Below are positions 16,865-25,081 of a stretch of 64,000 nucleotides of DNA, in pieces; position 1 is the first letter of the stretch; the number at the start of each line of letters is the position of its first letter. Location of the stretch: assembly GCF_015694735.1 (NCBI RefSeq), contig NZ_JADQDP010000004.1, forward strand, positions 124,001 to 188,000, in the 5' to 3' direction. The DNA is from Hymenobacter properus (GTDB lineage Bacteria; Bacteroidota; Bacteroidia; Cytophagales; Hymenobacteraceae). A program made the position numbers and the translations under genes. The notes beneath the pieces are model-generated. The model worked only from the letters and a program-made list of their open reading frames with translations, searched no databases and was not told where the DNA came from.

Positions 16865-17165
16865 CCGGCTGGTCCTGGAAAAAAGCGGAATTGGGCGACG
16901 ATTCTGCCCTCTCGGTCCAGGGTATTTCCCGGCCGCTACTTTCCGCCGCACGTTTGCCAGCGTTTTTGCGTAGAGCCCCCGGCCTGATGTGCCCCCCGAT
17001 ACCCGTGTGTCGGGGGGCCTTCACGCCAAAATCACCCGATGCCTCTTTTTTTTCGTCTATGTACCCAAGCGGTTGATTCGCGCGCCGTTTGGGCTTGATG
17101 CAAAGACGTTAAGCCGGCCTGATTAGCCGTTTCATTTCTCACCCCCAACCATTCCAACCCAACCT
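16865..17165. other. 301-base intergenic region with a GC-rich hairpin
   Basis: It holds GCCCCCCGA (16991-16999) pairing with TCGGGGGGC (17010-17018). The following bases are CTTCACGCC, not a T-run, so it is not a typical terminator; a T-run (TTTTTTTT) comes 30 bases later. No gene is seen. Confidence 0.5.
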
Positions 17166-17729
17166 ATGAAAAAGTCCCTGTTGCTCCTGCTGGCCGCTAG
17201 CGCCCTCACCCTCGGTAGCGCCGCTGCCCAAACCACTTCGGGCGATGCTGGCGGGATGCGTGGCGGCGGCTACGGCCGTATGCAAGGCTCCCCCGACGAA
17301 ATGGCCAAGCGCCAGGCCAACCGCCTGACCCAGGAGCTCGGCCTCAACGCCGACCAGACGGCCAAAGTGCAGCAAATCTTGCTGGCCCGCGGCCAGGAAA
17401 TGCAGGCCATGCGCGGCCAGGCCGGCGGCGACCGCGACAAAATGCGCGAGCAAATGCAAGCCAGCCGCACCAAATACGACGCCCAATTCAAGGAAGTGCT
17501 GACCGCGGACCAGTATACGAAGTACACCAGCATGGAAACCGAGCGCATGAACCGCGGTGGCCGTGGCATGGGCGGCCCCGGTATGGGTGGCCCCGACTCG
17601 GGCCGCCCCGTTGATGGCGAGAGCATCGAAAAGATGAAAGCCAAAACCGACGACGGCGAAAAACTGAAAGTGAAAGGCGACAAAGTGAAAGCCAAAGCCG
17701 ATAAGGTGAAGGTGAAAACCGACAACTAA
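17166..17729 (+). CDS. Periplasmic Spy/CpxP-like protein
   Basis: This 187-residue protein has a signal peptide (MKKSLLLLLAASALTLGSAA). A helical core with QANRLTQELGLNADQTAKVQ, then a long helix and LTADQYTKYTSMETERM, is the pattern of the Spy/DUF4890-type LTxxQ proteins that chaperone or sense stress in the periplasm. A Gly-Met-Arg linker and a Lys-rich C-terminal tail of repeated KVKAKADKVK-like units follow. It ends in a terminator and is probably monocistronic. Confidence 0.75.
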   Translation: MKKSLLLLLAASALTLGSAAAQTTSGDAGGMRGGGYGRMQGSPDEMAKRQANRLTQELGLNADQTAKVQQILLARGQEMQAMRGQAGGDRDKMREQMQASRTKYDAQFKEVLTADQYTKYTSMETERMNRGGRGMGGPGMGGPDSGRPVDGESIEKMKAKTDDGEKLKVKGDKVKAKADKVKVKTDN

Positions 17730-17751
17730 GCCTTCAGCATCAGCAAAGCAG

Positions 17752-17783
17752 AAGCCCCGGCCAGTTAGGCCGGGGCTTTTTTG
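17752..17783 (+). terminator. Rho-independent terminator after the Spy-like gene
   Basis: AAGCCCCGGCC (17752-17762) pairs perfectly with GGCCGGGGCTT (17768-17778), followed by TTTT. Confidence 0.92.
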
Positions 17784-17849
17784 CGGGTGTTTCGTTCCAG
17801 CATAGTGCCTCCTCAGCCCTATGCAAAAGCGAAGCAGCATTACATCATC

Positions 17850-20084
17850 TTACACCAGCGCCCCCTGCAGCTTATCGGGCGTGATGGGCAGCCCGCGCAC
17901 GCGCCGGCCGGTGGCGTGGTACACGGCATTGGCCACGGCGGCGCTGAAGCCGACCAAGCCGATTTCGCCCAAGCCTTTGGCGCCGATGGGGTCGAGCAGC
18001 GGGTCGGGCTCGTTGATGAATTCGACTTCGATGGCGGGCACGTCGGCCTGCACGGGCACGTGGTAGTCGGCCAGGTCGTGGTTCACCACGCGGCCGTAGC
18101 GGTGGTCGAGGCGGGCTTCTTCCATCAGCGCAATGCCAATGCCCCACACCACCGAGCCCAGCACCTGGCTGCGGGCGGTTTTGGCGTTGAGCACGCGGCC
18201 GGCATCCACCACGCTCACCACGCGGCTAACGCGCACCTCGCGCGTGAGCGGATGCACCCGCACCTCCACGAAGTTGGCGCAGAACGACTTGCCTGAGTAG
18301 TTTTTCATCTCCGCCGATTCTTCGGCTTTTTGCGTCACTTCCAGCGCTGGCAACCCGTGCTGCTTCAGCACCTCGCCGTAGCTCAGGCGCCGGCCCTGCT
18401 TTTTGGTAGAAATGACGAAGCCCTTTTCGGTCGTCAATTCTTCAGGCTTGACTTTTCCTAGTGATTTGCCGGGCACCGCCACGGCCAACTCAAGCAACTG
18501 CTTTTTCAGGGCGGCGCAGACCTCGTGCACGGCCGAGCCCACCGAGGTGGCGGTGTGCGAGCCGGCCTGTAAAGGCGCTTCCGGAAAGGCGGCATCTCCC
18601 AGTTCGAAGCGGATGCTGGCGGCCGGTACCCCGCTGGCGTCGGCAGCAATTTGGGTCATGATGGTGGCGGTGCCGGGGCCGGTGTCGGCGGTGGCGCTTT
18701 GCACCAGCAGGGTGCCGTCGGGCAGCAGGCGGGCGCGGGCGCTGGCGGCCTGTCGCTCGGCCTTGTAGATGCCCGTGCTCATGCCCCAGCCCACCAGGTA
18801 GCCATCGGCCCGCATGGCGCGCGGCGCGGGCGGGCGCTTGCTCCAGCCGAAGAGCGCCGCGCCGCGCTCGTAGCACTGGCGCAGGTGCTTGCTGCTCCAG
18901 GGCTGGCCGGTTTCGGGGTTGCGGTCGGCGTAGTTTTTCATGCGCAGGGCCAGCGGGTCCAGGTTGAGGGCCACGGCCAGTTCGTCCATAGCGCATTCCA
19001 GGGCGAAGGAGCCGCTGGTTTCGCCGGGGCCTCGCGTCCAGGCGGGCGTACTCAGGTCGAGGGGCACGAGGCGGTAGTGCGTGTTTAGGTTGGGCACCGC
19101 GTAGGCCGTTTTGGTGGGGTGCACAATGCGCTCCACAAACTGCTCGTAGCGTGAGGTGCTGCCGTAAGCGCGGTGCGTGAGGCCCACCAGCGTGCCATCG
19201 GGCTGGGCGCCGAGGCCAATGCGCTGAACGGACTGCGGCCGGTAGCCCACCTGGTTGAATTCATGGTCTCGCCGGTTCATCAGCTTCACGGGCCGGCCCA
19301 CCAGCTTCGCCCCCAGAATGGCGGCCACTTCCGGCGGCCAAATGCGCGACGAGCCCCCGAACGCCCCACCCACAAACTCGGAATGCACCTGCACGCTCTC
19401 GTCTGGTAGCTGAAACATGCGCATCAGGTCCTGCTGCGCCAGCTTAGGGCCCTGCGTTTTGGTGTACACAGTCAGCTTTTCGCCCTCCCACAGCGCCACC
19501 ACGGCGTGCATTTCCATGGGGTTGTGCACCTGTAAAGGCGTGCGGTATTCCTGCTCAATGTGTACCGGGGCCGTTTTGTAAGCATCGGGCTGGCCGCGCA
19601 GGTATTCGCCTTCCTTTTTCGGCGCCAAGTTCTGGGCTAGGTTTTTGGTTAAATCGGTCTGGTGCGTCTCGGCCTCGTACTCTACCCTAATCAGCGAGGC
19701 GGCGTACTGGGCCTGCTCCAGCGTTTCGGCCACGGCCAGGGCCACCGGCTGGTTGCTGAAGTGCAGCTGGTCGTCGTAGAAAACCTTGATTTCCTCCCCT
19801 TCCACGCGCGGGTTCTTCGCAGTTTCGGCCTTTTGGTACCCCGGCACCTTGGGCGCATTCAGGTGCGATACCACGCGCAGCACGCCGGGCGCCTGCTCGG
19901 CCATCGTCACATCGAGCCGCCGGATGCGGCCCCGCGCGATAGCGCTGCACACCAGCACGCCGTGCACGCAGCCCGGCACAGCGTGCTCGGCAGCGTAGCG
20001 GGCTTGCCCGGTCACTTTCTGGCGGCCATCGACGCGGCTGAGCGGTTCGCCGGTAGTGGGCGGGGCAGAGCGGGAGTTTTCCAT
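17850..20084 (-). CDS. Molybdopterin-binding subunit of a xanthine dehydrogenase-family aldehyde oxidoreductase
   Basis: This 744-residue protein resembles PaoC/YagR, the molybdopterin-cytosine-dinucleotide subunit of periplasmic aldehyde oxidoreductases. The XDH fold begins at GEPLSRVDGRQKVTGQARYA. GGAFGGSS, RGPGETSG and, near the end, GAKGLGEIGLV (with the catalytic Glu of the GxGE type) match the family, and DTGPGTATIMTQIAADASG matches the second molybdopterin region. ATG at 20082-20084 is the start; the frame remains open upstream only because of high GC. Its usual partners, an iron-sulfur subunit and a FAD subunit, are absent from both sides in this window, so it appears orphaned. Confidence 0.92.
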   Translation of the reverse strand: MENSRSAPPTTGEPLSRVDGRQKVTGQARYAAEHAVPGCVHGVLVCSAIARGRIRRLDVTMAEQAPGVLRVVSHLNAPKVPGYQKAETAKNPRVEGEEIKVFYDDQLHFSNQPVALAVAETLEQAQYAASLIRVEYEAETHQTDLTKNLAQNLAPKKEGEYLRGQPDAYKTAPVHIEQEYRTPLQVHNPMEMHAVVALWEGEKLTVYTKTQGPKLAQQDLMRMFQLPDESVQVHSEFVGGAFGGSSRIWPPEVAAILGAKLVGRPVKLMNRRDHEFNQVGYRPQSVQRIGLGAQPDGTLVGLTHRAYGSTSRYEQFVERIVHPTKTAYAVPNLNTHYRLVPLDLSTPAWTRGPGETSGSFALECAMDELAVALNLDPLALRMKNYADRNPETGQPWSSKHLRQCYERGAALFGWSKRPPAPRAMRADGYLVGWGMSTGIYKAERQAASARARLLPDGTLLVQSATADTGPGTATIMTQIAADASGVPAASIRFELGDAAFPEAPLQAGSHTATSVGSAVHEVCAALKKQLLELAVAVPGKSLGKVKPEELTTEKGFVISTKKQGRRLSYGEVLKQHGLPALEVTQKAEESAEMKNYSGKSFCANFVEVRVHPLTREVRVSRVVSVVDAGRVLNAKTARSQVLGSVVWGIGIALMEEARLDHRYGRVVNHDLADYHVPVQADVPAIEVEFINEPDPLLDPIGAKGLGEIGLVGFSAAVANAVYHATGRRVRGLPITPDKLQGALV

Positions 20085-20405
20085 AAAAGGCAGGGTGATG
20101 CCCGACTTTACGGGCGCCGCCGGCGGTTCGTTCTGGCGACAGCGCCAGCGGGGCGCGGGGCGCGGGGCGCCGGGAAAGTTGGCGCTGGGCATCTGGAGCG
20201 ACTTGGGAACGGAGGTAGCTGCCTGAAAAGGCCAACCGGTTGGGGTCAGACCCTGTGAGGCTGGCGCGCGTCTCCGACGCGTGCCGACTGGGTTCGAGCC
20301 TCTGGCTCGGGGTGGGCCGCACGTATGGTCGCCGTGCAACGCCCAGCCAAAGGCCCGAACCCAGTCGGCAGCGCGCCAGCGAAAATCAGCCTCTATATTT
20401 CTAAC
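20085..20405. other. 321-base divergent region with an imperfect palindrome
   Basis: This lies between the molybdopterin subunit and the RraB-like gene. It contains low-complexity GGGGCGCGGGGCGCGG near 20152-20170 and the inverted repeat at 20260-20380. No gene and no exact -7 box is seen. It occupies the place where the partner subunits of the oxidoreductase would be expected. Confidence 0.55.
20260..20380. repeat. Imperfect intergenic inverted repeat
   Basis: GCTGGCGCGC (20260-20269) plus TGCCGACTGGGTTCG (20282-20296) are matched in inverse by CGAACCCAGTCGGCA and GCGCGCCAGC (20356-20380). The left arm carries an extra 12-base insert, itself palindromic (GCGTCTCCGACGC). It differs from the GTCATnCTGAGCG family. 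Confidence 0.8.
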
Positions 20406-20732
20406 ATGAATGCTTCGTTTGACAGCGTAAAAGAAATGTTTCGCAAAATGGAAGCGAACGGATGGGATACAGCTTCCACTTTGAAGTGGGGATTCTTCTT
20501 TTCCGATAAGGACAAGGGCAAACTGCTGGATGTATTTTCTGAATTAGAAGAGCATTCCTACAAGAATGAAGGAATGCATCAAGCTGATGATGGGGACTGG
20601 GTGCTTCAAGTTTCCAAACTTGATATTCTTACTCCTGAGAAACTACACAAGCGCAATGTTGCCTTTAATGAACTAGCGGCTCATTGTGCCGTTGAATTGT
20701 ATGATGGTTGGGACGTGGGAAAAATAGAATAG
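20406..20732 (+). CDS. RraB-like protein (ribonuclease E inhibitor family)
   Basis: This 108-residue acidic protein is AT-richer than its neighbours. It resembles RraB: the N-terminal helix FRKMEANGWDTAS, FFFSDKDKGKLLDVFSEL, then DGDWVLQVSK and, at the end, LYDGWDVGKIE, which is the family's terminal motif. RraB modulates RNase E in Gammaproteobacteria; an RNase E/G target here is only inference. Cytosolic. It is preceded by TATATTTC almost abutting the ATG and followed by an ABC exporter. Confidence 0.8.
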   Translation: MNASFDSVKEMFRKMEANGWDTASTLKWGFFFSDKDKGKLLDVFSELEEHSYKNEGMHQADDGDWVLQVSKLDILTPEKLHKRNVAFNELAAHCAVELYDGWDVGKIE

Positions 20733-20789
20733 CTCAACCCCGCCCCCACCCCGCTCGTCTAACCGGCTCCACTCCTTCCGCCCGTTTTG

Positions 20790-22526
20790 ATGAGCCTCTG
20801 GCAGATTATCCAACGCCTGCTGCCGTTTGTGCGGCCCTACCGCCGCCTGGTTATTGCCACGCTGCTGCTCACGCTGGTGGGCTCGCTGGCCGCGCAGGTC
20901 AACCCCTTCGTGCTGCGCTACACCGTCGACACCGTGCAAGGGATGCTCGACCGCGGGCAGGGCCTGGCCCAGGGCTGGACGCTGCTGGCCTGGGTGAGCG
21001 GGCTGCTGCTGGGCAAGGAAATTGTTAACACCTTTATCCAGTTCGGGCAGAAATACTACGGCGAGAAAATTCGCATCCAGCTCTCCGGCGTGCTGGCCCA
21101 AACGGCCGTGAGCAAAATCCTGAGCTACCAGCTCGGGTTCTTCTCCGACGACGGCAACCAGACCGGCAAGCTCCAAACCCGCATCGACCGCGGCGTGGAA
21201 AGCCTCATGAAGCTGGTGCAAAACTTCTTCATCGACATCCTGCCGCTCTTCGCCAACGCCATCGTGGCGCTGGTGGTCATTTTCCTCAACAACAAGTGGG
21301 TGGGGCTGGTGGCGCTGGCCGTGCTGCCGGTGTATTTCTGGCTCAGCTACGCCCAGGCCGAGAAGTTGCAGGGCGTGCGGCGCGGCCTGCAGCGCCTGCG
21401 TGAGGAGAAAAACCACGGCCTCATCAGCATCATCGACAGCATTGTGGTCATCAAAAGCTTCGTGCGTGAGCAATACGAAGGCACAAAGCAAGCAGCAGTG
21501 CAAGGCCGCCTCGAAGACGCCCAGCTCCTCACCCGCAAAACTAACTTCCGCTTCGACGGCCTCAAAACCTTCGTGGAGCAGATTGGCGTGGTGGCCATCA
21601 TCGTGCTCACGGCCTACCTGGTGCTGGGCCGCCAGATTTCCATCGGGGCCATCATGTTTCACATTTTGCTGTTCAACAACGTGTCGGCGCCCATCCGGCA
21701 GCTGCACCGCATCTACGACGAGATGAACGAGGCCCTCACCTATTCCGAAGGCTTCTTCGCCATCCTCGACGCCGACGAGCAGCGCGAACGCCCCGGCCCG
21801 CTGGCCCCCGGCGAGCACCTGCGCGGGCAGTTCGAGCTGCGCCACGTGGGCTTCACCTACCCCAGCGGCACGGCGGCATTGCACGACGTGAGCCTGACCA
21901 TTGAGGCCGGCAAAACCACCGCGCTGGTGGGCCTCAGCGGCGCGGGCAAAAGCACCATCATCAACCTGCTCTGCCAGTTCTACCGCCCCGACAGCGGCGA
22001 CATCCTGCTCGACGGCCGCCCGCTGGCCGACTACGACACCTTCGCCCTGCGCCAGGAAATCGGCCTGGTGCTCCAGAAAAACCACATTTTCAAGGGCACC
22101 ATCGAAGAAAATATTCGTTACGGCGACTTCGCCGCCACCCAGGCCCAGATTGAAGCTGCCGCCAAGCAGGCCTACCTGCACGACCAGATTCTAGACCTGC
22201 CCCTCAAGTATCAGTCCGATGCCCAGCAGCTCAGCGGTGGGCAGCAGCAGCGCATCGCCATCGCCCGGCTCTTCCTCAAAAACCCGCCCATCATCTTCCT
22301 CGACGAGCCCACCGCCAGCCTCGACGCCATCGCCACCGAGCAAATCAAAAACTCGCTCGACGCCATCAAGCAGGGCCGCACGGTGGTCATCATCTCCCAC
22401 AGCCTCGCCCAAATCGTGGATTCGGACTGCATCTACGTCATGAAGAAAGGCCGCATGGTGGAACACGGCACCCACGACGCCCTCTACGCCCAGCACGGCA
22501 CCTACCGCGAGATTTTCGATGCCTAG
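20790..22526 (+). CDS. ABC exporter, fused permease and ATPase
   Basis: This 578-residue half-transporter has six membrane helices in about residues 1-330 (starting LWQIIQRLLPFVRPYRR, a type IV exporter opening) and a nucleotide-binding domain with Walker A GLSGAGKST at 381-389, signature LSGGQQQRIAIAR, Walker B IIFLDEPTASLD and switch His in IISHSLAQI. It would work as a homodimer; the substrate is unknown, with lipid or drug export typical. TTG just upstream is in frame, but ATG at 20790 is preferred. After the TAG stop the same frame stays open for 25 codons (see next feature). Confidence 0.95.
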   Translation: MSLWQIIQRLLPFVRPYRRLVIATLLLTLVGSLAAQVNPFVLRYTVDTVQGMLDRGQGLAQGWTLLAWVSGLLLGKEIVNTFIQFGQKYYGEKIRIQLSGVLAQTAVSKILSYQLGFFSDDGNQTGKLQTRIDRGVESLMKLVQNFFIDILPLFANAIVALVVIFLNNKWVGLVALAVLPVYFWLSYAQAEKLQGVRRGLQRLREEKNHGLISIIDSIVVIKSFVREQYEGTKQAAVQGRLEDAQLLTRKTNFRFDGLKTFVEQIGVVAIIVLTAYLVLGRQISIGAIMFHILLFNNVSAPIRQLHRIYDEMNEALTYSEGFFAILDADEQRERPGPLAPGEHLRGQFELRHVGFTYPSGTAALHDVSLTIEAGKTTALVGLSGAGKSTIINLLCQFYRPDSGDILLDGRPLADYDTFALRQEIGLVLQKNHIFKGTIEENIRYGDFAATQAQIEAAAKQAYLHDQILDLPLKYQSDAQQLSGGQQQRIAIARLFLKNPPIIFLDEPTASLDAIATEQIKNSLDAIKQGRTVVIISHSLAQIVDSDCIYVMKKGRMVEHGTHDALYAQHGTYREIFDA

Positions 22527-22604
22527 GCGCGGAGTTTAAACATCGAGAAGCTGGCCAAAACGCTGGCTGATGACGGGGATGACGTGCTGGATACGGCTTC
22601 GTGA
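22527..22604 (+). other. In-frame open tail after the ABC exporter stop codon
   Basis: The phase of the exporter continues after TAG for 25 codons to TGA at 22602-22604, reading ARSLNIEKLAKTLADDGDDV and then LDTAS. It is charged and helix-like and looks coding. It may be a lost C-terminal extension (a one-base change from a Ser codon TCG to TAG) or a chance open frame. Confidence 0.4.
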
Positions 22605-22654
22605 TTCGTAGCTTTATAAGCGTCAATCACCGATTTTAAACCGATTTCTCGACT

Positions 22655-22948
22655 ATGAAATTTGACAACGAAGGCTTTGCAAAATGGCTCCGTATTAACA
22701 AAAGAAATTCAACGTATCCCGAAACATTGGTCGGAATGAGAGACCTGTACCAGTTTAATTTAGACACTATGTCACCTGAAGAGTACGGTGCAGCAGTCGC
22801 CAAAGTGGCTATTGACAACGAAAGCATTCTTGACAAGACGTCACTGAGCAAGAAGGATTTCAGCCAGATATACAAAAGCCGTACACCAGCACTTCGTGAC
22901 TATCAGAGATATTTAATCTGGGTTGCAGAATCAGCTTTAAATAAATAG
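22655..22948 (+). CDS. Hypothetical protein in an AT-rich pair
   Basis: This 97-residue protein has no recognised family. It is soluble and helical: FAKWLRINKRNSTYPETLVG, then LYQFNLDTMSPEEYGAAVAK and PALRDYQRYLIWVAESALNK. The central pattern of a KWLRINKR-type basic helix followed by a Ser-Arg-Thr-rich segment (KSRTPALRDYQRYL) is compatible with an integrase-like DNA-binding N-terminal (SAM-like) domain, but this is only a resemblance. Its base composition is far AT-richer than that of the flanking genes, and it is followed after 18 bases by another AT-rich gene, suggesting recent joint acquisition. Confidence 0.6.
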   Translation: MKFDNEGFAKWLRINKRNSTYPETLVGMRDLYQFNLDTMSPEEYGAAVAKVAIDNESILDKTSLSKKDFSQIYKSRTPALRDYQRYLIWVAESALNK

Positions 22949-22966
22949 ACTCGAACCCTATCCAAA

Positions 22967-23461
22967 ATGGAAGCGCTAAAAATCACAGAAGTTTCGATTT
23001 CCCTTTCAGAAATACTAGTAGCAATACTTGTTATTCTCACGGGCAGCCTTGGGTATATTATAAAAGAGCAGAGAGAGAAAATTAAAAGCATTGAGAACCA
23101 ACTCTCAGAGAAAAAATACAGAGTCTATCATGAAATTTTTTCTATTTTCTTTGATGTTTTCAAAGCGCAGAAAAAACTCATAAATACATCAAATGACGAT
23201 TTAGCTTTACGAATGCTCGATGTGAAAAAAGACTTGATAATATATGCTCCTGACCGAATAGTTAATAAGTTTTTTGATTGGACGAATTCTACTTCATCTA
23301 CTAACATTAGCCCTAAGCACTTAAAAATATTTTTAGAACTATGTGTACTGATTAGAAAAGATATGGGCCATAAGAAAACATCTATCGGCGCACCAGATAT
23401 TTTAAGAGCCATAATAGATGGCGAAGATGAGTTCGAAAAAGTCAAGGAATTACTCAATTAA
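22967..23461 (+). CDS. Hypothetical membrane-anchored protein in an AT-rich pair
   Basis: This 164-residue protein has one N-terminal membrane helix (ISLSEILVAILVILTGSLGY) followed by a coiled stretch (EQREKIKSIENQLSEKKY) and a cytosolic helical domain. The tail with LELCVLIRKDMGHKKTSIGA resembles a diffuse set of bacterial hypotheticals with a membrane helix and an RKDLG-type motif. Function is unknown. It is strongly AT-rich, with Ile, Lys, Asn and Ser in place of the Ala, Arg and Gly of its neighbours, which marks it as foreign to the local composition. Confidence 0.65.
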   Translation: MEALKITEVSISLSEILVAILVILTGSLGYIIKEQREKIKSIENQLSEKKYRVYHEIFSIFFDVFKAQKKLINTSNDDLALRMLDVKKDLIIYAPDRIVNKFFDWTNSTSSTNISPKHLKIFLELCVLIRKDMGHKKTSIGAPDILRAIIDGEDEFEKVKELLN

Positions 23462-23476
23462 TCTCTTCTTTGATTA

Positions 23477-23614
23477 ATGACCATCGAAGACCTCCAAGAC
23501 ATTTGCCTGCGCCTGCCCGGCACCACCGAGGACCTGAAATGGGGCGTGCATCTGTGCTTTAGCGTGGGCGGCAAAATGTACCTCGGCACCTCGCGCAGCA
23601 ATAACTCCTCTTAA
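23477..23614 (+). pseudogene. Truncated MmcQ/YjbR-family gene
   Basis: The 45-codon frame reads MTIEDLQDICLRLPGTTEDL, then KWGVHLCFSVGGKMYLGTS, and ends abruptly in SRSNNSS. The first 40 residues match the start of MmcQ/YjbR proteins, which are usually about 110-130 residues long and have a double-wing DNA-binding-like fold. The rest of the domain is missing, and no continuation is seen in other frames before the barstar gene. It is GC-rich like the host, so it looks like a native gene cut short. Confidence 0.75.
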
Positions 23615-23629
23615 GGCAGTATTTCATGT

Positions 23630-23896
23630 ATGACCATCGACCTCACGCACGTCGACACCAAAGCTGCCTTTCATATGCTGATGAAGCGCGAGTTGGGCTT
23701 TCCGGACTGGTACGGCGTGAGTTGGGACGCCTTCTGGGATGCCATCATTGCCGTGGTTGAGATGCCGGATGTCGTAGTGCTGGAGCACTGGCAAACCTTC
23801 GCCCAAGCCTGCCCCAAGGACATGCAGATTTTGCTGCAGATTATTGATGACTACCAGCAGGAAAAGCCCGGTAAGTGGTTGCTGCTAGGTTCGTAG
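23630..23896 (+). CDS. Barstar-family protein
   Basis: This 88-residue protein matches barstar, the inhibitor of the ribonuclease barnase. MKRELGFPDWYGVSWDAFWD is the conserved helix-loop that plugs the nuclease active site, and KWLLLGS ends the family fold. No barnase-like or polymorphic toxin gene lies beside it, so it is an orphan immunity protein here. It begins 15 bases after the truncated MmcQ frame, whose start (MTIEDL) it superficially resembles with MTIDLT; this is probably chance. Confidence 0.88.
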   Translation: MTIDLTHVDTKAAFHMLMKRELGFPDWYGVSWDAFWDAIIAVVEMPDVVVLEHWQTFAQACPKDMQILLQIIDDYQQEKPGKWLLLGS

Positions 23897-24070
23897 AGTT
23901 TTTTGAGCGACAGTCGACGATGCGCAGCCGCACGCGGGAGAAGGTTTTACTACTGGTCCTCTGGCCGTGAAGCCGCTAAAGGTGTAGAAGCAACTGAAAT
24001 TGTGAAGGCGCACGGGATGGTTAGAGGCAGTTACCTTTAGGTTCCTTTTCAGTCCTACCGATTTATTTGC

Positions 24071-24796
24071 ATGAAGCACCTTTTCCTTCCCCTGGCTTTT
24101 AGCCTGCTGCTTTTCACGGGTTGCAGCAAAGATGCCCCTGAAGCCGCTAAAACGGTATTGGATGGCGAATACCAAGCCGGCGCTACCATTGCCACGGCTC
24201 CCATTAAAATGTATACCAAGGATGGCGAGGTTAACAACCCGGCATTGATAGACCGCTTTCTGAGCCGGCGGTCGTGGGCGGCGGGCTTTTTTCCGCGCAC
24301 CGACACGCCTATCCCAACTACCGCTTCGTTTAAAATCATTATCCGGGGGAATAACCAGGCCAACCTTATTACTACGTCGTCGGGCCGCAGCGACACGGTC
24401 AAAACCGACATTACCGCGCAACGGCCCGACTATGCCGTGCTTACCGGGCGCGATTCGTTGACCGTTCTGAGTCCGGCGAGTGGCATGGGCCGTTGCGAAG
24501 TGTTGATTGGCCAAATGGAAAAGGAACAGCCCGTAAAGCGCTGCGTGCCGATGTCGCTGGCAACGGGATATTCGCGGCAATGCAAATTTCGTCCAGTCCG
24601 CCTGCTCAAAATCAACGCGGGCCAACTCTTCATTCCGCAATTGAGCTGGCTGGTGCAGTCCGGGCCGCTGTACAACAGCTGCGGCTATACCGCAAGCGGC
24701 TCCTGGAACCTGTTTAACGCCGGCATTCCGGGTCAAATGGTTGCCGGCGACACCGTGGTGGTGCAGGAACGTACCATTGCGCTAGTCAAAAAGTAA
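24071..24796 (+). CDS. Hypothetical lipoprotein
   Basis: This 241-residue precursor has a lipoprotein signal (MKHLFLPLAFSLLLF) with the lipobox cysteine at residue 18 (FTGC). The mature part has beta-like segments, several Cys (GRCEVL, KRCVPMS, RQCKFRP, NSCGYTA) that could form disulfides, and ends in VVVQERTIALVKK. No family is recognised. It would sit at the outer membrane. The upstream 174 bases are short of features. Confidence 0.7.
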   Translation: MKHLFLPLAFSLLLFTGCSKDAPEAAKTVLDGEYQAGATIATAPIKMYTKDGEVNNPALIDRFLSRRSWAAGFFPRTDTPIPTTASFKIIIRGNNQANLITTSSGRSDTVKTDITAQRPDYAVLTGRDSLTVLSPASGMGRCEVLIGQMEKEQPVKRCVPMSLATGYSRQCKFRPVRLLKINAGQLFIPQLSWLVQSGPLYNSCGYTASGSWNLFNAGIPGQMVAGDTVVVQERTIALVKK

Positions 24797-25081
24797 ACCT
24801 GCAATCAGCAAATTCAGGTTTGGTGAGGCAGGCTTGAAGTGCGCCGTTCAGCGAAGCGCGAGGCGTGGCACGGCCGGTGTACTGATGAAATTTGGTGCAG
24901 GCAGAACAGCAAATTGTGTATCTGGGTGCACTGATGACTGACCGAAAGGCCCGCCGCCCGCCGGAATGCTACCGTTCAGTTACTGCAACCGCTACGAAGG
25001 CGCTTAATCATAATAAATTCAAGCACAACCAAACCCTACCCCCGCCGTTAGAAAAGGCTCCTTTCCACATTTCCTTTTTTT

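Noticed and set aside
16991..17018. GC-rich hairpin as a terminator for the repeat protein gene.
   Set aside because: It has no T-run directly after it; listed as a plain hairpin.
20288..20300. GGGTTCGAGCCTC resembles the T-arm of a tRNA.
   Set aside because: No acceptor stem, D-arm or anticodon arm can be built around it, and it belongs to the inverted repeat at 20260-20380.
20085..20339. Extended N-terminus of the molybdopterin subunit.
   Set aside because: The extra 85 codons are Arg- and Pro-rich without similarity, and family homology starts just after MENSRSAPP.
24797..25081. Short open frames between the lipoprotein and SDR genes as a transposase remnant.
   Set aside because: No transposase motif and no terminal inverted repeats could be found.
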